This document shows positions 15,082 through 24,480 of a DNA stretch of 35,856 nucleotides, piece by piece. The translations under genes were made by a program, and so were the position numbers. The number at the start of each line of letters is the position of its first letter. Position 1 is the stretch's first letter. Origin of the DNA: Nitrospiraceae bacterium (GTDB lineage: Bacteria > Nitrospirota > Nitrospiria > Nitrospirales > Nitrospiraceae); contig DASPUC010000016.1 in the NCBI GenBank assembly GCA_035623075.1, forward strand, positions 1-35,856, written 5' to 3'. The notes under the pieces were generated by a model. That model ran no database searches. It was not told the origin of the DNA and was given only the letters and a program-made list of their open reading frames with translations.

Positions 15082-17808
15082 ATGGCGGAAACGGCTGAGC
15101 ATACTCGATTGTCGCAGCATGGCTCCATTTGGAAATTCTGGGGGCCTTACCTGAGCGAGCGGCAATGGGGTACGGTCCGCGAAGACTACAGTGAGAACGG
15201 TGACGCCTGGAATTATTTCAGCCATGATCAGGCACGATCCCGAGCCTATCGTTGGGGAGAGGACGGAATCGCCGGAATCTCCGATAGCCATCAGGTCCTC
15301 TGTTTTTCGTTGGCCCTCTGGAACGGCAAGGACCCGATCATCAAGGAGCGGTTGTTTGGCCTGACCAACAGCGAAGGCAATCACGGAGAGGACGTCAAGG
15401 AATACTATTTCTATCTCGACAGCACGCCGACTCATTCCTACATGAAATACCTCTACAAGTACCCGCAGGCAGCCTACCCCTATGACAATCTCGTCAGGAC
15501 CAACCGGGGTCGGAACCGCAACGAGTCCGAATACGAGCTGCTCGACACAGGCGTGTTCGATCAGGATCGCTACTTCGACGTGTTTGTGGAGTACGCGAAG
15601 GAGTCGCCAGAGGACATCCTCGTCAAGATTACGGTCTGTAACCGGGGAAAAGAGGCGGCAGCGCTCCATGTGCTGCCGACTCTCTGGTTCCGGAACACCT
15701 GGTCCTGGGAAGGGGGCGGCTCGAAACCTGAGCTCAGGTCGGTCAAGCACTCAAAATCCAGCGTGATCCACGCGCACCATACCGACCCTCTGTTCCAGAA
15801 GTCCCTGGCCGATTACTACCTCTACTGCGAGAGCACCGTTCCCCTGCTGTTCACGGAAAACGAAACCAACACACAGCGTATCTTCGGCGCCCCAAACCGA
15901 ACCCCCTACGTGAAGGATGGCATCAACAATTATCTCGTGCATGGACAAAGGGATGCGGTGAACCCGGACAAGATCGGGACGAAGGCGTCACCCCATTACC
16001 AACTGACCGTCGGTCCTGAAGCCACGCTGGTGGTCCGGCTGCGTTTAACTCGGACGGAACCGGGCAAGCTCCGCGATCCGTTCGGGAAATTCGACACGAT
16101 TGTGACCGAGCGGCTCGAGGAAGCAGATAAATTCTACGACACCGTGACTCCGCCATCTGTCAAGAAGGACCGCGACCGAGCCAACATCGTGCGCCAGGCC
16201 TTCGCTGGCATGCTCTGGACCAAACAGTACTATTACTTCGACGCGGACCAATGGCTGGACGAGCATCAGGCCCACCCGCTACACCGTGGAACCAAGCAGG
16301 TCCGCAATCGCGAGTGGTTCCACATGATCAACGACGACATCATCTCCATGCCGGACAAGTGGGAATATCCGTGGTATGCCGCCTGGGATCTGGCTTTCCA
16401 TACGATCGCGTTCGCGGTGATCGATCCGGACTTCTCCAAGCAGCAGCTCGAACTCATGCTGAGCCAGCACTACCTCCATCCGAACGGCCAGATTCCCGCA
16501 TATGAATGGAACTTCAGCGATGTGAATCCGCCAGTTCATGCCTGGGCCACGCTGTTCCTCACCCGCGTGTTGACTGCCCGCAAGGGTGAAGCAGACGTCG
16601 ACTTTCTCAAGTCCGCCTTCTCAAGGCTGCTCCTGAACTTCACCTGGTGGGTGAACCGCAAGGACCGTTTCGGCAAGAACGTCTTCGAGGGGGGCTTTCT
16701 CGGGCTCGACAATATCGGCGTCTTCGACCGCAGCGCTCCGCTGCCGACCGGCGGCTACCTAGAACAGGCCGATGGTACAGCCTGGATGGCCCTCTTCAAC
16801 CAGAACATGGGTGAACTCGCGGTGGAGCTGGCAGCCTACGACCCCGTGTTCGACGACATGGCCGCAAAATTCTTTGAACAATTTCTGTGGATCGCCTCAG
16901 CCATGAATCAGCCAGGCGAAGGTGGGATGTGGGATGAAGAGGACGGCTTCTACTATGACATTCTTCGACTCCCTGATGGCAGCGCCACACGATTAAAAGT
17001 ACGGTCTATGGTGGGTCTGCTGCCTCTGTGCGCTACGACCGTTATAGAGACTTGGCAACGTGATCGGATTCCCAAAACCGCGGCGATTAATCACGAACGC
17101 CTGAAGAAAATGCCCGAGCTCATGACGTCCATTCACCCCACTGGCAAGGGAAATTGGGGAGTGGCCGACCGTGGAGTCATCGCCTTGATCAATCAGGACC
17201 GGCTCCGCCGAATCCTCACCAAGATGCTCGACGAGGAGGAGTTCCTCAGTCCCTACGGCATTCGCTCACTCTCCAAATTCCACGAGAAGCACCCTTACAT
17301 CTATCGTGTGGAAGGCCAGGAATACCGAGTGGATTACCTGCCGGGGGAATCGGATAGCGGGATGTTCGGGGGAAACTCGAACTGGCGGGGACCGATCTGG
17401 GTGCCCGTCAACGCGCTGATCATTCGTGCTCTGTTGAACTTTTACGCCTACTACGGCGACAACTTCAAAATCGAATGTCCCACCGGCTCCGGTCGGATGA
17501 TGAACCTGTTTGAAGTCGCTCAGGAGATCACAGAGCGGCTCGCGCGGATCTTCCTCCGAGGTCGCAACGGGCGCCGGCCCGTGTATGGGGGCTCCAAAAA
17601 ATTCCAAGAGGACCCGCATTGGCGGGACCATATCCTGTTCTACGAGTACTTCCACGGTGATAACGGGGCCGGCATTGGTGCGAGCCATCAGACCGGCTGG
17701 ACTGGGCTCGTGGCTGGACTGATCAGGATCATCGGCACTCTGGACTCCAAGAGCGCCCTGGAAGGTGGCAAGTTGGGGGTCTTCAAGGCTTCCGTGCGGA
17801 AACACTGA
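15082..17808 (+). CDS. GH63-like glucosidase (MGH1/YgjK-type (alpha/alpha)6 glycosidase)
   Basis: This is a large cytoplasmic glycoside hydrolase of 908 residues with no signal peptide. The N-terminal half is beta-rich (HGSIWKFWGPYLSERQWGTVREDYS, EYELLDTGVFDQDRYFDVFVEY). The C-terminal half carries motifs of the clan GH-G fold: PWYAAWDLAFH (W435-D436), GGNSNWRGPIWVPVNALI, and FYEYFHGDNGAGIGASHQTGWTGL (Y854-E855). WD and YEYF are where GH63 enzymes place their acid and base, but this assignment is by analogy. Bacterial relatives act on alpha-glucosides or mannosylglycerate-type compounds; the substrate here is unknown. AGGAGG before the ATG is strong. The next gene starts five bases past the stop, so they are co-transcribed. 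Confidence 0.87.
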   Translation: MAETAEHTRLSQHGSIWKFWGPYLSERQWGTVREDYSENGDAWNYFSHDQARSRAYRWGEDGIAGISDSHQVLCFSLALWNGKDPIIKERLFGLTNSEGNHGEDVKEYYFYLDSTPTHSYMKYLYKYPQAAYPYDNLVRTNRGRNRNESEYELLDTGVFDQDRYFDVFVEYAKESPEDILVKITVCNRGKEAAALHVLPTLWFRNTWSWEGGGSKPELRSVKHSKSSVIHAHHTDPLFQKSLADYYLYCESTVPLLFTENETNTQRIFGAPNRTPYVKDGINNYLVHGQRDAVNPDKIGTKASPHYQLTVGPEATLVVRLRLTRTEPGKLRDPFGKFDTIVTERLEEADKFYDTVTPPSVKKDRDRANIVRQAFAGMLWTKQYYYFDADQWLDEHQAHPLHRGTKQVRNREWFHMINDDIISMPDKWEYPWYAAWDLAFHTIAFAVIDPDFSKQQLELMLSQHYLHPNGQIPAYEWNFSDVNPPVHAWATLFLTRVLTARKGEADVDFLKSAFSRLLLNFTWWVNRKDRFGKNVFEGGFLGLDNIGVFDRSAPLPTGGYLEQADGTAWMALFNQNMGELAVELAAYDPVFDDMAAKFFEQFLWIASAMNQPGEGGMWDEEDGFYYDILRLPDGSATRLKVRSMVGLLPLCATTVIETWQRDRIPKTAAINHERLKKMPELMTSIHPTGKGNWGVADRGVIALINQDRLRRILTKMLDEEEFLSPYGIRSLSKFHEKHPYIYRVEGQEYRVDYLPGESDSGMFGGNSNWRGPIWVPVNALIIRALLNFYAYYGDNFKIECPTGSGRMMNLFEVAQEITERLARIFLRGRNGRRPVYGGSKKFQEDPHWRDHILFYEYFHGDNGAGIGASHQTGWTGLVAGLIRIIGTLDSKSALEGGKLGVFKASVRKH

Positions 17809-17812
17809 GGTC

Positions 17813-19297
17813 GTGAAAGCCTTGCCGGCACATCCTCTGCTTTATCAAATGAACACCAGAGTCTGGCTGACTGAACTCTCTAAGTCTCTCGGTCGGCCTG
17901 CGACATTGGACGACATTCCGGACGCGGAACTCGATCGTCTCGCGAAGACGGGTTTTGACTGGGTCTGGTTTTTGAGCGTTTGGCAAACCGGCCCTGCGGG
18001 GCAACGAGTTTCGCGCGCCAATCATGAGTGGCGCGGAGAGTTCGAGGACACGTTGCCTGATCTCCGCAAAGAAGACATTGCCGGCTCCGGATTCGCCATC
18101 ACCGGTTATACAGTGCATCAGGCTCTGGGAGGTGATGCAACCCTGGCACGGCTCCGTGAACGGCTCCGCAAGCGTGGCCTCAAGTTGCTGCTCGACTTCG
18201 TTCCCAACCACACGGGCCTGGATCATCCGTGGGTTGAAGACCATCCCGAGTATTATGTTACCGGCAGCGAACTGGATCTGGCACGGACGCCGCAAAATTA
18301 TACCTGGGTTAAGCGAAAAGGCGGTGACTTACTGCTCGCTTACGGGCGCGATCCTTATTTCTCCGGCTGGCCGGATACGCTCCAGCTTAATTACGGCAAT
18401 CCAGCCATGCAGGAGGCGATGATCGGCGAGTTGCTGAAGATCGCCAGACAATGTGACGGAGTTCGCTGCGATATGGCCATGCTTGTCCTGCCCGAGGTGT
18501 TCCAACGGACCTGGGGTCTTGAAGCGGAGCTGTTCTGGCCCAAAGCCACTCAACGAGTGCGAGAACAATCTCCGGGTTTCTGTTTTATGGCCGAGGTCTA
18601 TTGGGATCTCGAATGGACCCTACAGCAACAGGGATTCGATTACACCTACGACAAGCGGCTCTACGATCGCCTCCGCGAAGGCCATGCGAGGCCGGTCCGC
18701 GATCATTTGCGCGCCGACTACGAATACCAAAAGAAGATGGCCCGATTCATGGAGAACCACGACGAGCCCAGAGCTGCCGCGACGTTCACATCCGGCATGC
18801 ATCAAGCCGCAGCTGTCATCACATTCTTGTCCATGGGTCTGCGTTTCTTCCATCAGGGACAATTCGAAGGAAGAAGAAAGCGTATCTCGCCACATCTGGT
18901 CCGTGGCCCGAGGGAGCCGACCGACGAAGCGCTCCATCGATTCTATGATCAGCTCCTGGCCGTACTCCGGCGGCGGACGGTTCGGGACGGACAGTGGCAG
19001 CTGCTCGACTGTGTGTCGGCATGGGAAGGTAACGGAACATGGGACGCGTTCTTGATCTTCGCCTGGCAAGGCCCCGGCAAGGATCGACTATTGGTGGCAG
19101 TCAACTACACCACTAACTGGAGTCAATGTTATGTCCCTCTCCCCTATCCAGATCTTGCGGGCCGCACCGTGCAATTCCAGGATCTGATGAGCGAAGCCTG
19201 CTATGATCGCGACGGAGATGATCTTCTGTCACGAGGCCTCTATCTCGACATGCCAGGCTGGGGTTACCACGTCTTCGAGATGAGAACCGGGACCTGA
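17813..19297 (+). CDS. Alpha-amylase family (GH13) protein
   Basis: This enzyme is predicted to hydrolyse or rearrange alpha-glucans in the cytoplasm. From the GTG at 17813, four bases after the upstream stop, it has 494 residues. An earlier in-frame GTG (17765) would overlap the upstream gene by 44 bases and adds no conserved sequence. The four GH13 regions are present: LDFVPNH (D128), GVRCDMA with nucleophile D220, MAEVYWD with acid/base E261, and ENHDE with D317. Domain B is short, and a C-terminal beta domain ends YLDMPGWGYHVFEM. No signal peptide is seen, fitting intracellular glucan use with the preceding glucosidase. Whether it is an amylase, a glucosyltransferase or a trehalose-type enzyme cannot be decided by eye. 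Confidence 0.87.
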   Translation: MKALPAHPLLYQMNTRVWLTELSKSLGRPATLDDIPDAELDRLAKTGFDWVWFLSVWQTGPAGQRVSRANHEWRGEFEDTLPDLRKEDIAGSGFAITGYTVHQALGGDATLARLRERLRKRGLKLLLDFVPNHTGLDHPWVEDHPEYYVTGSELDLARTPQNYTWVKRKGGDLLLAYGRDPYFSGWPDTLQLNYGNPAMQEAMIGELLKIARQCDGVRCDMAMLVLPEVFQRTWGLEAELFWPKATQRVREQSPGFCFMAEVYWDLEWTLQQQGFDYTYDKRLYDRLREGHARPVRDHLRADYEYQKKMARFMENHDEPRAAATFTSGMHQAAAVITFLSMGLRFFHQGQFEGRRKRISPHLVRGPREPTDEALHRFYDQLLAVLRRRTVRDGQWQLLDCVSAWEGNGTWDAFLIFAWQGPGKDRLLVAVNYTTNWSQCYVPLPYPDLAGRTVQFQDLMSEACYDRDGDDLLSRGLYLDMPGWGYHVFEMRTGT

Positions 19298-19334
19298 TCC
19301 CGAGGCTGCTGGAGTTGGGTATAGCGGAGGCACT

Positions 19335-19712
19335 ATGCTGACCCCCAAGAGACGTGAGTTGTTGTTTTTTATCTTCGGCGCGATCATTCTTGCGGGCTGT
19401 GAGGAATTAGCCATCCAAGATACCAAGAGTCTGCTCTTCCCCGGCTTTCAACGGTCGGAGGTCGTGGGGTTTGTGGCAGGCTTAGGAACGACCTTCGCCG
19501 CCCTCCCGGATTTGATCGCGATGCTTAAGCGGAAGTCCAGTAAAGGCATGAATCCGAGGATGGCGGCCATTATGGGCGCGTTTCAAATCGTCTGGGTCTA
19601 CTACGGGTTGTTGATCGCTTCACGACCCGTGATCCTTTGGAATATCATCGCGGTGGCGACAAATTTTTTCAGCGTGGGCGCCTATTTCTATTTTGCTCGT
19701 CGCGAACGTTGA
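19335..19712 (+). CDS. SemiSWEET-like sugar transporter with lipobox-like N-terminus
   Basis: SemiSWEETs are three-helix membrane proteins that dimerise to let sugars cross the inner membrane. Residues about 42-121 fit the pattern: VGFVAGLGTTFAALPD, LKRKSSKGM, then IVWVYYGLL and VILWNIIAV. W87 and N103 are 16 residues apart, the same spacing as the substrate-contacting Trp and Asn of the Leptospira protein as I recall it. The usual PQ after the first helix is P58-D59 here. An additional 40-residue N-terminus has KRRE, a hydrophobic run and LAGC (19-22), a textbook lipobox. GCGGAGG precedes the ATG. Its position directly behind two glycosidase genes supports sugar transport. Direction and substrate are unknown. 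Confidence 0.75.
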   Translation: MLTPKRRELLFFIFGAIILAGCEELAIQDTKSLLFPGFQRSEVVGFVAGLGTTFAALPDLIAMLKRKSSKGMNPRMAAIMGAFQIVWVYYGLLIASRPVILWNIIAVATNFFSVGAYFYFARRER

Positions 19713-19730
19713 AATGAATGTGAACAGATC

Positions 19731-20828
19731 ATGAAAGCACGCTCCAACATGGATTGGTTGCGGCCGGTGGCCAGTGGGGCTGCTCTGCTCGGTCTGAGCG
19801 GCTGCATGAGCTTCGGCGCCATGACGCTCGACCGAGACCGCTTGGACTTTACACAAGCCGTGGCCAACTCCTGGAAGCAACAGACCTTGCTCAATATCGT
19901 GAAGCTCCAATACGGAGTCACGCCGATTTTTGTGGATGTCGGCCAGATCGTGACCGGTTACCAGTTGGTCAGCACCGTTCAGGCCGGGGCGACCATCAAT
20001 CCATCGGGAGCAACCGGCACCAATTTCTTCAATCTCGGCACGCAGGGCCAGTATACGGATCGCCCCACCATCACCTTCGTACCCCTGACCGGGTCTCAGT
20101 TCATCCGTACCTTGATGACTCCCATCCCTCCCATCCGGCTGTTCGAACTGGTCGAATCCGGGTATCCAATCGATTTTTTGCTCAACGTCGCCGTGCAGAG
20201 TGTCAATGCGCTGTCGAATTCGAGAGGCGGAGCCAGACCGCGCCCGGCGGACCCGGACTTCGCCAAGCTGCTGAAGTCCCTGCGGAAGATTCAGGACTCA
20301 GGCGCCGTTGGAATACGCGCCGAGCCTGAGCAAGATAAGAAGGGCGGAGGTCTCGTCCTGTCTTTCCCACTGAAGACCGTTCCAGCAGAAATACAGGCCG
20401 AGCGGGCTGAAGCCAAACGTATGCTCGGGATAAATCCGGCTGTGACCGATTTTCGGATCATCTATGGGACAGCACTACCCAAGGATGATGTCGTGGCCAT
20501 ACAGACACGTTCGGGAATGCAGCTCCTGCGCGAAATGTCCTCGTTCGTCCAGGTTCCAGAGGGGCACCAGCAGGAGCACCGCGTATTTCCAGCAGCGATG
20601 GTTCCACCCGATGGTCAGGAAGCTCCCCCGCCACTGGTTCAGATTATCAGCGGAACGTCCAAGCCGGCCGACGCATTCGTCGCGATTTATTATAACGACC
20701 TGTGGTTCTGGATCGACAACCGCGATCTTCGCTCGAAGGGAACCATCACATTCCTCCTCATCCTGATGACACTGGCCGAGACCGGCGAGAAGGCCCCGTC
20801 CCAGCTCCTCACGATCCAGGCCAATTGA
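19731..20828 (+). CDS. Putative lipoprotein of unknown function
   Basis: This is a 365-residue predicted lipoprotein; the signal segment ends LSGC with Cys25. The mature part starts FGAMTLDRDRLDFTQAVANSWKQQTLLNIVKLQYG, includes a low-complexity stretch of small and polar residues (about 75-100), and ends with a hydrophobic, possibly amphipathic segment (GTITFLLILMTLAE) followed by a short polar tail. I believe similar hypothetical lipoproteins occur in other Gram-negative bacteria but know no function. An ATG seven codons downstream is an alternative start; neither has a strong Shine-Dalgarno. The gene lies 18 bases after the SemiSWEET-like gene and 81 before the YdiK-like gene, so it is probably in the same transcript. 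Confidence 0.8.
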   Translation: MKARSNMDWLRPVASGAALLGLSGCMSFGAMTLDRDRLDFTQAVANSWKQQTLLNIVKLQYGVTPIFVDVGQIVTGYQLVSTVQAGATINPSGATGTNFFNLGTQGQYTDRPTITFVPLTGSQFIRTLMTPIPPIRLFELVESGYPIDFLLNVAVQSVNALSNSRGGARPRPADPDFAKLLKSLRKIQDSGAVGIRAEPEQDKKGGGLVLSFPLKTVPAEIQAERAEAKRMLGINPAVTDFRIIYGTALPKDDVVAIQTRSGMQLLREMSSFVQVPEGHQQEHRVFPAAMVPPDGQEAPPPLVQIISGTSKPADAFVAIYYNDLWFWIDNRDLRSKGTITFLLILMTLAETGEKAPSQLLTIQAN

Positions 20829-20909
20829 CCCGTGGCCAGACAGCCAAGCACATTGCTAAGCATGCTCCGGAGTGCGAAGCCATAATAGGAAAGAGGGAGG
20901 GCTCCGCTC

Positions 20910-22010
20910 ATGCCTACATCTGTCAACACTCAAGACTTAACGCGAACCATTTTCGCGGTGTTGTTCATCGGCGGGCTCATCGCCGGTTCGCTCTGGATCC
21001 TGTGGCCCTTCCTGCCCGCCGTCATCTGGGCCACCATGATTGTCGTCGCAAGCTGGCCGATGCTTTTGCGTATTCAAGGATGGTTGTGGGGACGGCGCTC
21101 GCTCGCGGTCGTGGTGATGACCTGTGTCCTTCTCCTCGTGCTCGTCGTGCCGCTGTCGTTGGCGATCGGAACGATTGTCTCCAATGCCCACGTCATCACC
21201 GGCTGGGCCGGTGCTCTGACCTCACTTCAGCTACCGCAACCTCCGGACTGGCTCCAGACGATTCCGCTCGTCGGCAAGCGAGCGGCACAAGCCTGGAGTG
21301 ACCTGGTTGTTCTGGGCAAGGAGGATCTGGCGAAGAAGCTCGCTCCCTATGCCGGGGCAGTCGTTGGCTGGTTCGTTGCGCAGATCGGCAGCTTCGGCAT
21401 GATGGCTCTCCAGTTCCTGCTCACTGTGGTCGTCTCTGCCATTCTCTTTTCGACCGGTGAAGCGGCGGCAGAAGGAATTCGCCGCTTCGGCTTGCGGCTG
21501 GCCGGAGCGCAGGGCGAAAGTACGGTCATTCTTGCCGGGAAAGCAATCCGTGGCGTCGCGCTCGGGGTCGTCGTGACTGCATTCGTCCAGGCTATTTTGA
21601 GCGGCATCGGTCTCGCGGTCGCCGGCGTGCCCTTCGCGACGATCCTGACCGCCATCATCTTCATGCTCGCGGTGGCTCAGGTCGGCGCAGGACTGGTCAT
21701 GCTCGTCGCGATTGTCTGGCTGTTCTGGGTGGGATCCATCGGTTGGGGCGTAATGCTATTCCTGTGGACCATCATAACCGGCCCTGTTTTACACAATACC
21801 TTGCGTCCGATCCTGATCAAGAAAGGCGCAGACCTACCGCTGCTCCTGGTTCTGGCAGGGGTGATCGGCGGGCTGATCGCCTTCGGTCTCGTCGGGATTT
21901 TCATCGGGCCGATGGTGCTGGCCGTCTCGTACCGGCTTCTTGAGGCATGGGTGAGCGAAGAGCTGGCCGAGCGGCCCCCTACTGCGGAGAGCGCACACGG
22001 GGCTGGTTAA
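20910..22010 (+). CDS. ydiK: YdiK-like AI-2E family (UPF0118) membrane protein
   Basis: This 366-residue polytopic inner-membrane protein has about seven or eight helices. From memory, long stretches match E. coli YdiK nearly word for word: LWILWPFLPAVIWATMIVVASWP, GRRSLAVVVMT, IRGVALGVVVTAFVQAILSGIGLAVAGVP, KGADLPLLLVLAGVIGGLIAFGLVGIFIGP. Members of the AI-2E family have been linked to autoinducer-2 export or Na+/H+ exchange, but YdiK itself has no settled substrate, so none is claimed. GAGGGAGGG lies upstream of the ATG. It is followed after 76 bases by the cation exchanger gene. Confidence 0.9.
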   Translation: MPTSVNTQDLTRTIFAVLFIGGLIAGSLWILWPFLPAVIWATMIVVASWPMLLRIQGWLWGRRSLAVVVMTCVLLLVLVVPLSLAIGTIVSNAHVITGWAGALTSLQLPQPPDWLQTIPLVGKRAAQAWSDLVVLGKEDLAKKLAPYAGAVVGWFVAQIGSFGMMALQFLLTVVVSAILFSTGEAAAEGIRRFGLRLAGAQGESTVILAGKAIRGVALGVVVTAFVQAILSGIGLAVAGVPFATILTAIIFMLAVAQVGAGLVMLVAIVWLFWVGSIGWGVMLFLWTIITGPVLHNTLRPILIKKGADLPLLLVLAGVIGGLIAFGLVGIFIGPMVLAVSYRLLEAWVSEELAERPPTAESAHGAG

Positions 22011-22086
22011 AGCCGGGTTGCTATGGAAATCGCCAACGGAATCAGGCTTGGATTTTGGCAACAGACGTAGAAATGAGGAGGCGCAC

Positions 22087-23163
22087 ATGTTGAACTGGAT
22101 GCTCCTCTTTGTGCCGGTTGCGGTGGTGCTGGAGTACGCGAATCCCTCCGGATACGTGTGGATCTTTATCGCTTCCGGGCTCGCCATCATCCCTCTCGCC
22201 GGCTGGATGGGACGGGCCACCGAAGAGGTCGCGAGCTACATGGGCGAAGGGGTCGGCGGCCTTCTTAATGCGACATTCGGTAATGCGGCCGAACTTATTA
22301 TCGGGGTGGTCGCCCTGAACAGCGGGCTGTACGATGTCGTCAAGGCGTCGCTCGCCGGTTCGATCATCGGCAACATCCTCTTGGTGCTCGGCGCGGCGAT
22401 GCTGGCAGGGGGCATCAGGTTCAATGTGCAAACCTACAACGCGTCGGCGGCGCGGTCGCAGGCGACGATGATGACACTGGCTTCCATTGCGCTTATGGGA
22501 CTGACCGTCTTAGAGGCACTAGCCGGGGTTGCAAATGCGAAGATTGACAGCGATCTCAGCGTCGCCGTCGCCTGTGTGTTGCTGGTCGTTTATGCGCTGA
22601 ACCTGTGCTTCGAACTGATTACGCACAAGAAGTTGTTTGCGGGAGAGGGGGCCGAGAGGTCGGAGGAACCCCGGTGGAGCCTTAGGCAGGCGATCCTCGT
22701 CCTTGCCGGAGCGACAGTGCTGGTGGCCTGGATGAGCGAGATCCTGGTCTCCGCCATCGAGCCGACGACCCACGTGCTCGGATTGAACAGCATCTTCGTC
22801 GGCGTATTCGTCGTCGCCATTCTCGGCAACGCCGCTGAGCACGCCACCGCCGTGCAGGCGGCAATGAAGAATCGCATGGATCTCGCGCTGTCGATTGCCA
22901 TCGGATCGAGCGTTCAGGTTGCGCTGTTCGTCGCACCGGTGCTTGTGCTATCTAGCCTTGTTTTCGGTCCTACCCCTATGGACCTGGTCTTCCGCCCCGG
23001 CCTCGCCTTCTCGGTGTTCTTCGCCATCCTGATCACCGCCCAGGTGGCCGGCAATGGCGAATCCGACTGGCTGAAGGGTGCGCAGTTACTCGCTCTTTAC
23101 ATCATCTTGGGGCTGCTCTTCTTCTTCGCGCCAATACCCCCCGTGATGCCACCCGGTCCCTGA
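22087..23163 (+). CDS. cax: Calcium/proton exchanger (CaCA superfamily, Cax)
   Basis: This inner-membrane antiporter exports Ca2+ in exchange for protons. The 358-residue protein has about eleven helices and both alpha-repeat signatures: [21 protein letters not shown] in the first half and [33 protein letters not shown] in the second, with the cation-binding Glu of GNAAE in each. The loop between halves is acidic and basic ([17 protein letters not shown]). The frame is open 23 codons further upstream, but GAGGAGG five bases before the ATG at 22087 decides the start. It may help control cytoplasmic Ca2+ or pH. It is the last gene of the run that starts at 15082. Confidence 0.94.
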   Translation: MLNWMLLFVPVAVVLEYANPSGYVWIFIASGLAIIPLAGWMGRATEEVASYMGEGVGGLLNATFGNAAELIIGVVALNSGLYDVVKASLAGSIIGNILLVLGAAMLAGGIRFNVQTYNASAARSQATMMTLASIALMGLTVLEALAGVANAKIDSDLSVAVACVLLVVYALNLCFELITHKKLFAGEGAERSEEPRWSLRQAILVLAGATVLVAWMSEILVSAIEPTTHVLGLNSIFVGVFVVAILGNAAEHATAVQAAMKNRMDLALSIAIGSSVQVALFVAPVLVLSSLVFGPTPMDLVFRPGLAFSVFFAILITAQVAGNGESDWLKGAQLLALYIILGLLFFFAPIPPVMPPGP

Positions 23164-23440
23164 TGAGCTAGGGCGGCCGCCTGGAGAGTGGCAACCGCTG
23201 CGATGGTAAGATGGGCTCTTGAATAAATTGCTCTGACCAGCACAGCAGACACCCATCGAGCCAGCAGGCTTCCGGCTCACAACAGCACAATTGAGTGCCG
23301 AGCCAAGACGCCTGCATAGCAAATGGCAACAGATTCAGGCCTAGAGTTGAGCTGCAGGGATGGACGAAGTAAGCGAGCCGATAAAGGTGAACAGCAGGAC
23401 CTGCAAAACCTGACTCTCTGAATTCACTGCTAAGCAGTCC
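23164..23440. other. Gap between cax and the first barrel gene
   Basis: This 277-base gap has no convincing gene. GGCGGCCGCC near 23173 is a short palindrome but is not followed by a T-run, so it is not a clear terminator. I see no promoter better than chance for the downstream gene. Confidence 0.4.
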
Positions 23441-24472
23441 ATGATCATGAGTGTTCTCATCGTTCTGACCATCGTATGCACAGTAATATTAGGAATAGGC
23501 TCTGTGTCGAACGCAGCCGAGATATCGAGCAGCCTCGATGACAAGCCAGTTGAGACTCCCACGGCAGAAACCGCATCATCTCTGCAGGAGCAAACACCGG
23601 ACGATCGCTCTGTAGAATCGACGGAAGAGAAACCGGAAGGGAGACTTCGGCGGCTGGAGTCATTGATTCGCGGCGCCACACCTGAAGAGCGCGCGCGTCT
23701 CGAAGAAGAGCGAAGGCAATTGTCGGAGGCCGCCTCACTCTTCGGCACGGACCCTACCGCTATCATCGGGTACTATCAGCTCACGTACGGGCACAGTGAG
23801 TTCACCCACGGTCTTCGTCTGGACACGGCGACTGCCGTGATCCGCCTCCCAGTCACACCCAACTTCGGCGTCCAGGTCACCATGCCTTATGTGTGGGCCG
23901 ATCAGCACCAGCGACAGGGATTCCCGACAAATGGCACCAGCGACATGGTCCTCCGCGTCGGCGGGCGGGTGTATACAAGCGAGTATGTCGCCGTGTTCCT
24001 CGGAACCGATGTCTTGTTCCCTACGGCCTCAGAAAAGCAACTGGGCACGGGCTCGTATGTCCTTGGACCGGGCGTCGTGCTGGCTTCCCCGTTGGCCCGG
24101 TTACGCTCCATGTTCTATCTCGTGGTCCAGGACTACAACTCCGTCACCGACGATCCCGCCCGCCCCGACGTCCACTTCATGCAAGTCCAAGGGACCTTTA
24201 ACACCATCTGGTCTGAGCATTGGTGGACCTCTGTCGGGGGGACCTGGAACAGTGATTGGAATGTGCACCGAAAAACCGCGTCGTACGTAGTGGGCCAGGT
24301 CGGCTACCGGTTTGGACATTGGAACGTGTTTGCCGGGCCGGGTGTGGGAATTACGGGAGACAATACGCCATTGGGCGTGGACTGGACGGTGCAGGCCGGC
24401 GTACGTTGGGTGTTCAAGACGCCGCTGATTCCCGAACGCCTCTTCAAAGGGCTCCCAAAAGGGGGAAGCTAA
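23441..24472 (+). CDS. Putative outer-membrane beta-barrel protein, tandem copy A
   Basis: This is a 343-residue exported protein. A signal peptide (cleavage near SNAAE, about residue 26) is followed by an acidic linker and a charged helical segment RLRRLESLIRGATPEERARLEEERRQL (about 68-95), possibly a short coiled coil. The rest alternates polar and hydrophobic residues as in beta-barrels (YYQLTYGHSEF, VTMPYVWAD, DMVLRVGGRVYTSEYVAVFLG) and ends WTVQAGVRWVFKTP. It resembles outer-membrane proteins of the MetA-pathway/transporter type, a loose assignment. The start has no good Shine-Dalgarno; ATG at 23447 is an alternative. Its homologue follows immediately. Confidence 0.75.
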   Translation: MIMSVLIVLTIVCTVILGIGSVSNAAEISSSLDDKPVETPTAETASSLQEQTPDDRSVESTEEKPEGRLRRLESLIRGATPEERARLEEERRQLSEAASLFGTDPTAIIGYYQLTYGHSEFTHGLRLDTATAVIRLPVTPNFGVQVTMPYVWADQHQRQGFPTNGTSDMVLRVGGRVYTSEYVAVFLGTDVLFPTASEKQLGTGSYVLGPGVVLASPLARLRSMFYLVVQDYNSVTDDPARPDVHFMQVQGTFNTIWSEHWWTSVGGTWNSDWNVHRKTASYVVGQVGYRFGHWNVFAGPGVGITGDNTPLGVDWTVQAGVRWVFKTPLIPERLFKGLPKGGS

Positions 24473-24480
24473 CCCGAACC

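Noticed and set aside
14897-15082. 61-codon frame upstream of the GH63-like gene
   Set aside because: It has no Shine-Dalgarno, an Arg/Pro-rich composition, and overlaps the region expected to hold the promoter and ribosome binding site.
22018-22086. 23-codon N-terminal extension of the Cax protein
   Set aside because: The sequence is not membrane-like, and GAGGAGG is ideally placed before the ATG at 22087.
23168-23185. GGCGGCCGCC palindrome after cax
   Set aside because: It is short and lacks a T-run, and such GC palindromes are expected by chance at this base composition.
24256-24480. 75-codon N-terminal extension of barrel copy B
   Set aside because: It lies within the upstream barrel gene in another frame, and the GTG at 24481 begins a proper signal peptide.
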